DNA of 64,000 nucleotides from Microvirga arvi (GTDB taxonomy: Bacteria; Pseudomonadota; Alphaproteobacteria; Rhizobiales; Beijerinckiaceae), in contig NZ_JAFEMD010000004.1 of NCBI RefSeq assembly GCF_016892765.1, positions 124,001 to 188,000 on the forward strand. Reading direction: 5' to 3'. The notes under the pieces were generated by a model. It did not search any database and was not told the DNA's origin. It saw nothing but the letters and a program-made list of their open reading frames with translations. The translations under genes and the position numbers were made by a program. Below, one piece after another: positions 46,788-54,001 of this stretch. Every line of letters starts with the position of its first letter. Position 1 is the first letter of the stretch.

Positions 46788-46988
46788 ATGACAGCGACCC
46801 GAGACCACGACGTCGAAGCGTTGGCGCGTGAGATGCTGCGCCAGACGATCCTCAAGTCAGGCTGGGACCCGGCCTTAAAGGGCGAGGAACGCCAGAGGCG
46901 CATCAACCGGGACGTGGATCTCCATTGGCACCTGATGCTGTCGGAGGCGCAAAAGCGGCTGGGGCAGCGCCAGGAGTTGGATGCCTGA
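46788..46988 (+). CDS. Small hypothetical protein of 66 residues
   Basis: Starts MTATRDHDVEALAREMLRQT after a GGCAGGGA site and continues with a charged helical segment (RRINRDVDLHWHLMLSEAQK). It is in the same open frame as the HTH part of the pseudogene upstream, so it could be the tail of a once longer protein or an independent gene. It overlaps the WGR-type gene by 8 bp, suggesting coupled translation. Function unknown. Confidence 0.5.
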   Translation: MTATRDHDVEALAREMLRQTILKSGWDPALKGEERQRRINRDVDLHWHLMLSEAQKRLGQRQELDA

Positions 46989-47235
46989 CGTTCTCCGATC
47001 TCCCATCAAGCACCACCTGGTTATGCACCGGATCAATCCGGAGCGGAGCATTCAGTACTTCCATAGCCTCATGATTGAACGGGATCTGTTTGGGACCATC
47101 CGCCTCGTGCGCCGCTGCGGCCCGATCGGCGCCGACGGTCAGGAGGAGGTTGAGGAGTTCGCAGCCAAGGTCGAGGCGGGCCATGCCCCCGTTTGCGCCA
47201 GCGCTAAGCGACGGCAGGGCCATCGGGATTTGTGA
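46981..47235 (+). CDS. Stand-alone WGR-domain protein
   Basis: An 84-residue protein consisting of one WGR domain: HRINPERSIQYFHSLMIERD, LFGTIRLVRRCGPIGADGQ and ending KRRQGHRDL. WGR domains bind nucleic acid in PARPs, and short bacterial versions occur on plasmids and islands. The defining Trp-Gly-Arg is changed to Cys-Gly-Pro here, so binding may be altered or the gene may be decaying. It is translationally coupled to the preceding small gene. Confidence 0.8.
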   Translation: MPDVLRSPIKHHLVMHRINPERSIQYFHSLMIERDLFGTIRLVRRCGPIGADGQEEVEEFAAKVEAGHAPVCASAKRRQGHRDL

Positions 47236-47330
47236 GGCAGTTTAACAGCCTGGCGTTCACACTTTTGCCTTAAAACGCCAGCCGTTGTGAGTAGTACTTT
47301 AGGTTGCATGCTGGCTCGAAGGGGAGTCCC

Positions 47331-47501
47331 ATGGGTGCAAATCCTGACCGTATGACCGACCACAAGGAAGCGGTGCGCCTCTCGCGGGCACACTGGCGCC
47401 TCCCTGTCGGGGTGATCTTCCTGGGCTCGCTGCTCCTGACCGGCGTGGCTTCAGCCGGGTCGATGATATGGAGCCTCGGCCCAGTCCATCTGATCCCCTA
47501 G
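47331..47501 (+). CDS. Small single-span membrane protein
   Basis: A 56-residue protein starting MGANPDRMTDHKEAVRLSRA with one hydrophobic helix (PVGVIFLGSLLLTGVASAG). AAGGGGAG sits 4-5 bp before the ATG at 47331, so this start is chosen over TTG at 47304. No family is recognised. It could be a membrane-anchored accessory peptide. Confidence 0.45.
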   Translation: MGANPDRMTDHKEAVRLSRAHWRLPVGVIFLGSLLLTGVASAGSMIWSLGPVHLIP

Positions 47502-47599
47502 CGGTCGCCCCCTTCAGCAGGTGCCGTTCACTCTCTCGTGCCGAGCGAGCGCCCTTCTTGGACGTACCCGAAAGCAAGCCTCGCAGTTTTCCGGTGCGG

Positions 47600-48118
47600 G
47601 TGAGAGGAACGACCAAGCCGGGCAGAAGCAGTTGCCGTTCCGCTATCGCGGGCCATAAAGGGCTCCGCTTTACGGGGGGCGCCTCAATCGGGAAAACCGC
47701 AGCCGAATACAGAAAACACGCCGAGGAATGCCGGGTCCTCGCCAAGCAGGTCCCGGAGGGGGAGCATCGCGAACAGCTTCTGGAGATGGCGAGAACCTGG
47801 GACAACCTGGCCAGGGACCGGGAGCAGCTGGTCCGGAACCATCCCGAACTCGACAGCTCGAAAAACCCGACCAGGGCTCAGGCGCCATCGAAGGAGCGGA
47901 AGCGGCCGCAGGGAACGATGAGCAGCTGGTGCTCAGTCGTGGCCGAGGAGGAGATAGGCCAGCAGGGCGAGGAGCACCACATTCAGCAGGACGACCAGGA
48001 GCAGAGTAACCAGCATGGTCCGGTCATGCCGGGCGAGCCGGTCGTTGATCGCCTCCAGCTTCTGGTGTTTGGCGAGCCCGTCGCGGTTTTGGGGCTTCAC
48101 GGGGTCTCCTTCAGGTGA
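47600..48118 (+). CDS. Small helical protein family (AEYRxHAEECR), with altered ends
   Basis: The core from about 47693 (KTAAEYRKHAEECRVLAKQV, then HREQLLEMARTWDNLARDRE and HPELD) is a short helical family common in rhizobia, of unknown function, usually 60-90 residues with a Met directly before KTAAEYR. Here no start codon lies at that point, only GTG at 47594/47600 or ATG at 47468. The frame also runs past the family end across the antisense of the next gene. The ends are therefore suspect and the gene may be decaying. Confidence 0.45.
   Translation: MRGTTKPGRSSCRSAIAGHKGLRFTGGASIGKTAAEYRKHAEECRVLAKQVPEGEHREQLLEMARTWDNLARDREQLVRNHPELDSSKNPTRAQAPSKERKRPQGTMSSWCSVVAEEEIGQQGEEHHIQQDDQEQSNQHGPVMPGEPVVDRLQLLVFGEPVAVLGLHGVSFR
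47933..48100 (-). CDS. Small coiled and membrane-anchored protein of 55 residues
   Basis: Starts with GTG after a near-perfect AAGGAGA ribosome site 5 bp upstream. The first half is polar and helical (DGLAKHQKLEAINDRLARHD) and the second is a strongly hydrophobic span (MLVTLLLVVLLNVVLLALLA). It would be a tail-anchored inner-membrane protein. It lies antisense to the extended 3' part of the plus-strand frame, and its good ribosome site makes it the more credible gene there. Function unknown. Confidence 0.6.
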   Translation of the reverse strand: MKPQNRDGLAKHQKLEAINDRLARHDRTMLVTLLLVVLLNVVLLALLAYLLLGHD

Positions 48119-48349
48119 ACCCCGCCATCCAGCCTCGCGTCTTGAATAACATTCGGCCGGATGGCCTATGCTGCCGCACCAGCGCACGTCGAACTGACCG
48201 CACAATTTCACATAAGCCTCAGTATCGAACCTGTTCCGAACTGTTCGGAGTGTATTCGCGGCGACTTTTGAAACGCTGTCGCGTCTATCCAGTAAAACTG
48301 CCCTCCGGCAGGCCCTGGAAGAGGCGTGAATACGGGCGAACGCTTTGGC

Positions 48350-48400
48350 CAAAAAAGGGGGAGAGGATGGGGTTCGGGGGATGTTGAACATCCTCTCCCC
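48350..48400 (-). terminator. Factor-independent terminator, minus strand
   Basis: GGGGAGAGGATG / CATCCTCTCCCC, a 12-bp perfect stem with a 19-nt loop. On the minus strand it is followed by TTTTTT. Confidence 0.75.
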
Positions 48401-48550
48401 GCTCAGCTCAGTTCAAGGGGCAACATTGGAATTTAAAGCCAAGCTTGAAGACCATAGCCCGGTTCGGGCCACCTGTGTTCAGAGCAATGGCCGTACCCCA
48501 CGGGAGATCACTTTATTCCTAAAGTGCCGCGACTTTTCAGCTCGGCCCGA

Positions 48551-48582
48551 GAAAAGCCCCTCACGGTGGGGTGTGAGGGGCT
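48551..48582 (-). terminator. Terminator-like hairpin, minus strand
   Basis: AGCCCCTCAC / GTGAGGGGCT, a 10-bp stem followed on the minus strand by TTTTCTCG. It lies downstream of the minus-strand gene at 49044. Confidence 0.6.
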
Positions 48583-48903
48583 CGGAAGGGGCGAAGACCA
48601 AGGGGCAACTGGGGTCTTCGTACCGGGTCAATGCAGCCTGCCCCGCTTCGTTCCCGGCAACACGTCTGGATGGTTTGCAAAGGCCGAATGGTGCGTAGCC
48701 GGTCGCCGCCTAAAAGGGTTGTTCGTAAGGATGCGGAGGAAGGCTGGGAACTGAGCTCGTCCCCGGCCTCCCCATCTGGTCCCGAACGCCAGTTGAAGCC
48801 GCCGTATCCCCAGGCAGGCATAGCTGGCTCTGCATGGTCCTAAATCAGGATCGTGCCCTACCCTTTGGGCGAATTATTCTCCTGCCCACCCGAGCGGTTC
48901 CGC
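48583..48903. other. No gene seen
   Basis: About 320 bp between the hairpin and the tRNA-like stretch, with no frame showing a family pattern or a good ribosome site. Confidence 0.5.
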
Positions 48904-48978
48904 GGAGGAGTACAAACCCTCGCATGGACAGGCCAACGAGCGGGCTGTAAATCCGCAGGTCATGCTTCATCGGTGATG
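48904..48978 (+). pseudogene. tRNA-Tyr-like remnant
   Basis: A canonical anticodon arm is visible: stem GCGGG / TCCGC (48940-48944 and 48952-48956) around the loop CTGTAAA, which carries anticodon GTA for tyrosine. It is preceded by GGCCAACGAG, typical of the D-arm of bacterial tRNA-Tyr, and by GGAGGAGTAC like its acceptor start. About 10 extra bases sit in the D region, no GGTTCGA T-loop follows and the 3' acceptor is missing. It is therefore a degraded or partial copy, not a working tRNA. Confidence 0.45.
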
Positions 48979-49043
48979 ACGGCACGGAGGGGCAAGTCAA
49001 AGCTTCCCGTGGAGGCGACGACCGCCGTTCGGGGTTTGGCTCC

Positions 49044-49475
49044 TTATTCCGCCTTCTTCGGGGATGGTTCGGAGAGGAGTTGCAGGTTGTCCAATCCGAC
49101 CCAGCCGATGCCCGGCTGGGAGCATGGCACCAGATAGGCCCGATCCTCCCGCAGTTCCTTGATCCGGCAGTGGATTGCGCGTCTGTCCCCGGGCGGGCGG
49201 TACACCACGGTTGCTTCGACCCGGAGGGTGTCCCTGGAAGGCAGGTCTGGTCTCTCGCCAGCTAAGGGAGCTTCCGAGGCTGATCCTTTAGATGGGTTGG
49301 CCCCCTCCCTCCGGGCTCTCAGGCGCTCCAAGGCGGCAATCGCCACCCGGGCACGATCCCTGTAGCGTTCGCCCACTCCCCTCAGCAGCGATCCCTGTGT
49401 GCGTCCCGGATACCACGCTACGCCACCAACCTTTGCAAGCTCTGCTGCAACGGCCTCGATCTCCTCGTCCGTCAT
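49044..49475 (-). CDS. Conserved hypothetical protein, 143 residues
   Basis: A soluble protein starting MTDEEIEAVAAELAKVGGVA after a GGGGGA ribosome site. The N-terminal half is helical with WYPGRTQGSLLRGVGERYRD; the second half is strand-rich (VEATVVYRPPGD, IGWVGLDNLQLL). The layout suggests a short two-domain accessory protein. I do not recognise the family. The minus-strand hairpins at 48.35-48.58 kb could end its transcript. Confidence 0.6.
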   Translation of the reverse strand: MTDEEIEAVAAELAKVGGVAWYPGRTQGSLLRGVGERYRDRARVAIAALERLRARREGANPSKGSASEAPLAGERPDLPSRDTLRVEATVVYRPPGDRRAIHCRIKELREDRAYLVPCSQPGIGWVGLDNLQLLSEPSPKKAE

Positions 49476-50064
49476 GCTGTCCCCCAACAGCCCGATGCCG
49501 GGAATCACTATCGCCTAAGATTAGCTCACTGAGCTATCACAAATTCGGCATTCGGGAGGCACCGGTATCGACGGCAACGTTTATACTTAAAGATCCTTTA
49601 GGGCGCCGCGCCGCTTGGGTCTCAAAGCCGGACCTTGGTTCTTGCGGATCAGAGGGAATCAGGACACCAAATGGTGCGACACCGTCGTGGTCCCTCCGTG
49701 GCAGAACGTCATGCGGCTCGGTGAATTCGACCGGAGGAGCAGGGTGCACAGAGGTGTCCTGATCCGTGTAGCCTGCGATCCCCGCCCGTGCGCCTGCCTG
49801 ATCAAGGCCTCCGGCGGGGTGAGGCTGGTGTCGGCCATGGCACGCGCTACAGCAAGGCAGAACGCCTCCCCCACGGCCATCGAACACCGGACGCGAAGGG
49901 GCGCAAGCCCGGCCGAACGGCTTCTCGCGCCCTCGCCACCAGGGCGCCATGCGGACCTCACCATCCCGCCAGCGTACCCATCCGGCAGTGCCTTTTGGTG
50001 TGCGGATCCCTGCGGGGAGGACATGCGGCCGGTCGCGTGATCAGCGTCCAGGCCGTGGATCCGC
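49476..50064. other. No convincing gene
   Basis: 589 bp. Several overlapping frames exist on both strands, but none has a family pattern, a credible start region or consistent codon use. Fragments such as EFTEPHDVLPRRDHDG in one minus frame may be remains of a decayed gene. Confidence 0.45.
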
Positions 50065-50826
50065 TCACTCCTGCCGGACGAAGCGGGGCAGCGGGGGCGA
50101 TGCCGGGGTCTTCGGCCTGCTGAACTGGCGCGGATCGACCACCTCATAAGCTTGCGCGCCTGGGTCCGGGCGCGGCGCGAACAGCCCGGCGTCCGGCCCG
50201 GCCGTCCGGTGGCCGCGTGCCGGGAGCGCACCACAGAACCGGCGGCACCAGTCCATGAGCCCAAGGGCCAGGGCCGGATGCGCCGGCACAGATGCTTCCT
50301 GGTCCGGAGGATCCACGCGGCCCCGCAGCACCCATGTCGGTTCCTCCGATGGCCGCTGCACCGCCGCCCAGCCCACTTGGACGTCCTGCCGTTTGACCGG
50401 CGAGCGGTCATCCTGACGCTCCATGACGGTTCGCCGGCTGAAGCTGACGGCGGGATGGCTGCCGTCGAGGACCGGAACGGCCGTGCGGTCACGCGCGGAG
50501 GTCACGCTCACCTGCACGCCTTTCATCACCGGAGCATACCGAAGCGCCTTCGGGTCCGGGGGCTCGGCGAAGCTGATGACACAGCGGCGGAACAGCTTTT
50601 CGCACTCGTCCTGCCGGTTGAACACCGGCGCGCCGTCGAAATACTCGGCCTCGGCGTTGGCGAAGGCGTTGAGGCACTCTTCCACAGACAGAAGGCCGCT
50701 GGCTTGGCAGCTCCGGCTCGTGACATAGAACGCGGTGCGTGGTTCAGCCTGGAGCGGGGGCGGGAGGAGCATGAGCCCGGACAGCGCGGCAACCGCCTGG
50801 AGGACGCAAGCCGGCGAGCGTCGCAT
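50065..50826 (-). CDS. Exported protein, DUF1190 (YgiB)-like
   Basis: A 253-residue protein with a signal peptide (MRRSPACVLQAVAALSGLML, cleavage after LQA). The mature N-terminus has a cysteine-spaced pattern (SRSCQASGLLSVEECLNAFA, then CEKLFRRCVISF) like the DUF1190/YgiB family, in which a C..aF..A motif and a late C repeat. The second half is proline-rich and probably disordered (KTPASPPLPRFV). GAGGAGG before 50826 decides the start. Envelope location is likely; the role is unknown. Confidence 0.6.
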   Translation of the reverse strand: MRRSPACVLQAVAALSGLMLLPPPLQAEPRTAFYVTSRSCQASGLLSVEECLNAFANAEAEYFDGAPVFNRQDECEKLFRRCVISFAEPPDPKALRYAPVMKGVQVSVTSARDRTAVPVLDGSHPAVSFSRRTVMERQDDRSPVKRQDVQVGWAAVQRPSEEPTWVLRGRVDPPDQEASVPAHPALALGLMDWCRRFCGALPARGHRTAGPDAGLFAPRPDPGAQAYEVVDPRQFSRPKTPASPPLPRFVRQE

Positions 50827-51429
50827 GATGATCCTCCTCACCAGGGCCTGGGCAAAGATCATGGCGAAAGGCTGACCCGTCCACCGGGTCGCTCACGCCG
50901 CACGCCCGGACCCTCTTCCCTGTCCTCAGGAGATCTGTGCAACGTCGATCTGACCTGTGTCAAGCTGATCGCCTGGCGGTGCAAGGCTCCATCGGGGACG
51001 CCATCATCCGCAACGAAAGCGTTGCTCCGCTTGGCCAGGGAGGGTCGCTGTCGTTAACGAAGTCATCGTCCCGTTTCTCGCCCGGCTCGTCGGGTTCTCC
51101 TCCCGGGAAGGAGCGCCCATCAGACTGAACATAGGTTCCCGCGCCGCCTCCGCTTCCGCCGCCATAGCGGCATCATCGGGAGGGTCGATTTCATCATCCG
51201 CGATGTCGGGGATGTACCCTCCGCCTGCGGCGTTCACTCCAACATTCGGCAGGAGATGATCCGCTCGCTGTCCTCCGCGGCGCGGATGAACCGCTCCGGG
51301 TTTTCGTCTGCCTGGATGTCGGACACCATTCCCGCCTGGCACAGCGGGTTAAAAGGAGAAGCGGCAGGGCCCATTCGCAATCGTCCCAGTCACGACCACG
51401 ATCTTGGGCGGACGCTTCTTTAGGCCGCG
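50827..51429. other. No convincing gene
   Basis: About 600 bp of short frames downstream of the ABC pseudogene on the minus strand. A 112-codon minus frame at 51004-51342 shows no recognisable domain. Confidence 0.45.
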
Positions 51430-51880
51430 CCTGCCGTGGCGCGACCGCATCTGCCCGATCATGGCCAAAGCGCCCCGGCCCGAAGCCGGAATGCCGACCC
51501 GATCCGACGAAGCCCACGCCTCGTCGGGATCCTACGTCGTGAGCAGGATGGTCGTGCCCCTGATCCGCAGATCCCGCAGCGTTCGATGAAGCGGGAGGTG
51601 AGCCTCCGCATCGACCCTGACCAAGCGCTCGTCGAGTAGGGCCGCCGCAGTATACCCTCCCCGCTGTGGTCACCGCCGGCGTGATGGCGGACGAGACCGG
51701 TCCGCACCTCGATCCGGGCCGCAGCCATGACCCTCAGCACCCTGCCGGGGATCCCAGCTCTGTCGGAGACCTGCGATCCTGCCCATGAACCCCAGGTTTT
51801 CCCGAACCGAGAGGCGTGGGCGGAGGACGATCTCTCTCGGGCAATCGGCACCGGATGATCGATCCGCCTGGACTCCATGC
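51430..51880 (-). pseudogene. Degenerate ABC-2-type transporter ATPase
   Basis: Pieces of an ABC ATPase appear in different minus-strand frames. PREIVLRPRLSVRENLGFMG is the region between Walker A and the signature, as in the ATPases of ABC-2 exporters. Then come AALLDERLVRVDAEAH (Walker B region) and LRDLRIRGTTILLTT, a stop codon, and DPDEAWASSDRVGI (H-loop and beyond). No Walker A or intact signature is found, and several shifts plus an in-frame stop separate the parts. The gene is dead. Confidence 0.7.
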
Positions 51881-51957
51881 CACCCCATCCGACCATCGGC
51901 ACCACTTGAATATTATCCTAGTAACGGACGAGGGGGGCCTCTGTCCCCCCGTTACTC

Positions 51958-52072
51958 CTAGACTTTGAAACGTTTTTCCAAGCGAGCCTAAAGCTTTTCC
52001 GAGCTTGGCTGGTAACGCTTTTCCAAGGGTCTGAATCGCTTTTCCGAGGTTATGAATCGTTTTTCCGGCCTG
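51958..52072. repeat. Array of five 21-bp direct repeats
   Basis: On the minus strand the unit GGAAAA[AG]CG[AT]TT recurs five times. The TTCC ends on the plus strand fall at 51979, 52000, 52024, 52045 and 52066, giving spacings of 21, 24, 21 and 21 bp. All spacings are multiples of three, and one minus frame (from an ATG at 52171) reads repeating heptapeptides GKTIHNL, GKAIQTL, GKALPAKL, GKALGSL, GKTFQSL. It may be an iteron-type protein-binding array or a coding heptad repeat. Confidence 0.7.
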
Positions 52073-52172
52073 CGAAACGGCAGGTTGACGGCTGGCTCCC
52101 GGTGCCTCGGCTGCCCCCGGAAGCAGCCAGCCCGACACCGGGGACTGCTGCCATTCCGACTTTGCCGGCATA

Positions 52173-53026
52173 AAGACTTCCCACTTTGCGGCGTACCGCC
52201 ATGGCGTGTCATACCCCGCCCTCGCGTCCCAGGAACCGGTGGCCTCGTGCCCAAAGCCCTCCATGCAGGCAAGTCCGGATTGGAACCTGGAGGCTCGCCG
52301 GACCGGAACCTGCGGCGACGCGGCGCGAAGAACGCGCTCTCAAATCGCGTTCGGCTATATCAGGAGGATCGGCGCGATGCTTGACGACCGGCCGACAGGG
52401 AAAGCCTGCGCCGGATGGGTCGCAACGGGCGGCTGGTGACACATGCGAGCGTGGGGCAATCGCAAGGTCAAGATGACCCGGGCCCGGCGGCGGAACAGCA
52501 CCCGGAGCGGCGGTGCCACATCTTCAAGCCAGGGTGGCATCTGCCGCGGCCGGTGGCTCCGCATATGACGTGACATCCGCGCGGGAAGCGGCCGGATCGG
52601 AACAGCTGCGGCCCATCCGGCAGAAACCACGTGCGTTCGCCAGACCCGGTTGGCGCATTGAACAGCCGGTGGAGATCCACCTGAGAGTGAGCGCTCCGCG
52701 GCGGCAACGGCCGCGCCGCGTACGACGGGGGCACGATGGCGCTCCCCATCGGGGCCGTGGCTCAGGCCCTCCTCGGACCCATTTGGCTGATCCTTCGAGG
52801 AGGATCCGCTCCGCCGGCGAGACTCGCCCCCGGCAATTCCATGCCCAGCGATAGGCTGACAGGCCAAGAGGAAGGAATCCGCCCTGCTCCATTATCCTCG
52901 GGATTGTCCTTCTTCGTCGGGCTTCGGGACCATCCCGCTCGTGGTAGCCATGACGGGCCAAGCCACAGCTTACGGATCAATCCGGCCCGGGCGGGAACGG
53001 CGACGGGCTGCCGCGACCGGCCTGCG
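52173..53026. other. No convincing gene
   Basis: About 850 bp with several long open frames on both strands that look like GC-driven chance frames. No family motif, signal peptide or clear ribosome site supports any of them. Confidence 0.45.
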
Positions 53027-53938
53027 TCACCGACCGGGTCCCGCGTCCACTTCCTGCCAGGCGTCAGGCCCCGAATTGTTCCCAAGCACCAGCCGGCTCG
53101 CATTCGTCAGCGACGGCACGGCGATGTCGGCCGTGAGCGTGAAAGGATCCCGCTCGGTCCTCCCTGACACAAGAATTCCCTCCGCTGTCAGCGCCTTGCG
53201 CTTCTCGGCCAGACCGACCTGGTAGGATTCGATCGGGTTGGGCCGCAGGGTCGAGCCCCGGTGCAGGATCGTCCAAGGCCCGACGCGGGAGCACTCGGCG
53301 CGGATGCCGTCCCGCTCGATCCGGTAACGCTGGACATTCGATCCGTCGAGCAGCTCATGCGGGACAGCCACCGAAAAGCCCGTCGTCGGACCGGATCGGC
53401 AGAGTTCCGCGGCGCTCACCGGCTCCAGGCCATGGAAGCCGCAGCCGATCAGGAGCAGGCGCAGGTCGGCCATCCAGCGGCGCAGCAGCGCGCGCTGGCC
53501 CGGTTGAACCGGCACGGAGGGATGGCCCGTCCCCTGGATGACGGTGCAACGCCCGGCAGCGGCGATGCCAGCCGCCAGGGCAGATTGCAACAACATCACC
53601 TCATCTTTTCCGAAGTAAGGATCCTGGGAGCGGATGATAATTACCTGTTCGACCCCTTCGAACGGCGGGGCGCCATCATGAGCCAGGAGTCGCCTGGGCG
53701 CAAAGACGGTCTCGCCTGCCCTGGCGGTGTCGGGATCGACGTGGAGGTAGGCTGCCGGCCCGTGCATCTCCGACAGGCCGACAAGGCTCCTCACGTTGTC
53801 GACGAGGCAGGTGCCCAGGACCAGCGGGGTCACCGGCGAGGTGACGATGCGCACGTCGAACGGCAGACCGGCCGGATGCCGGATGTTGCTGCAGAAGCCC
53901 TCGGAGATGGCGGGGTGGGATGAGGTCGGGATGATCAT
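53027..53938 (-). CDS. Hypothetical protein with a C-terminal DUF4357 domain
   Basis: A 303-residue soluble protein. The last 60 residues (SYQVGLAEKRKALTAEGILV, then FTLTADIAVPSLTNASRLVLGN and DAWQ) match DUF4357, a small domain often attached to GIY-YIG nucleases or to proteins of phage and island origin. The first 240 residues form alternating strands and helices (VEQVIIIRSQDPYFGKDEVM, LLLIGCGFHGLEP) with no recognised nuclease motif. It follows the AAA protease gene 63 bp downstream, so the two may share a transcript. Confidence 0.65.
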   Translation of the reverse strand: MIIPTSSHPAISEGFCSNIRHPAGLPFDVRIVTSPVTPLVLGTCLVDNVRSLVGLSEMHGPAAYLHVDPDTARAGETVFAPRRLLAHDGAPPFEGVEQVIIIRSQDPYFGKDEVMLLQSALAAGIAAAGRCTVIQGTGHPSVPVQPGQRALLRRWMADLRLLLIGCGFHGLEPVSAAELCRSGPTTGFSVAVPHELLDGSNVQRYRIERDGIRAECSRVGPWTILHRGSTLRPNPIESYQVGLAEKRKALTAEGILVSGRTERDPFTLTADIAVPSLTNASRLVLGNNSGPDAWQEVDAGPGR

Positions 53939-54001
53939 CGGGTTAAGTCCTGAACTGGCTGGGTGAACGGGTGCGGGAAGCGGGATGGGGCGACCGGGAT
54001 C

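Noticed and set aside
48904..48978. A functional tRNA-Tyr gene
   Set aside because: The T-loop and the 3' acceptor strand are missing and the D region is too long, so only a remnant is reported.
51958..52072. CRISPR array as explanation of the 21-bp repeats
   Set aside because: Repeats are too short, contiguous and imperfect, with no unique spacers and no cas genes.
52355..52961. Several 90-170-codon frames on both strands near 52.4-53.0 kb
   Set aside because: Mutually overlapping, Arg/Pro/Ser-rich and without motif or start signals. Typical of non-coding GC-rich DNA.
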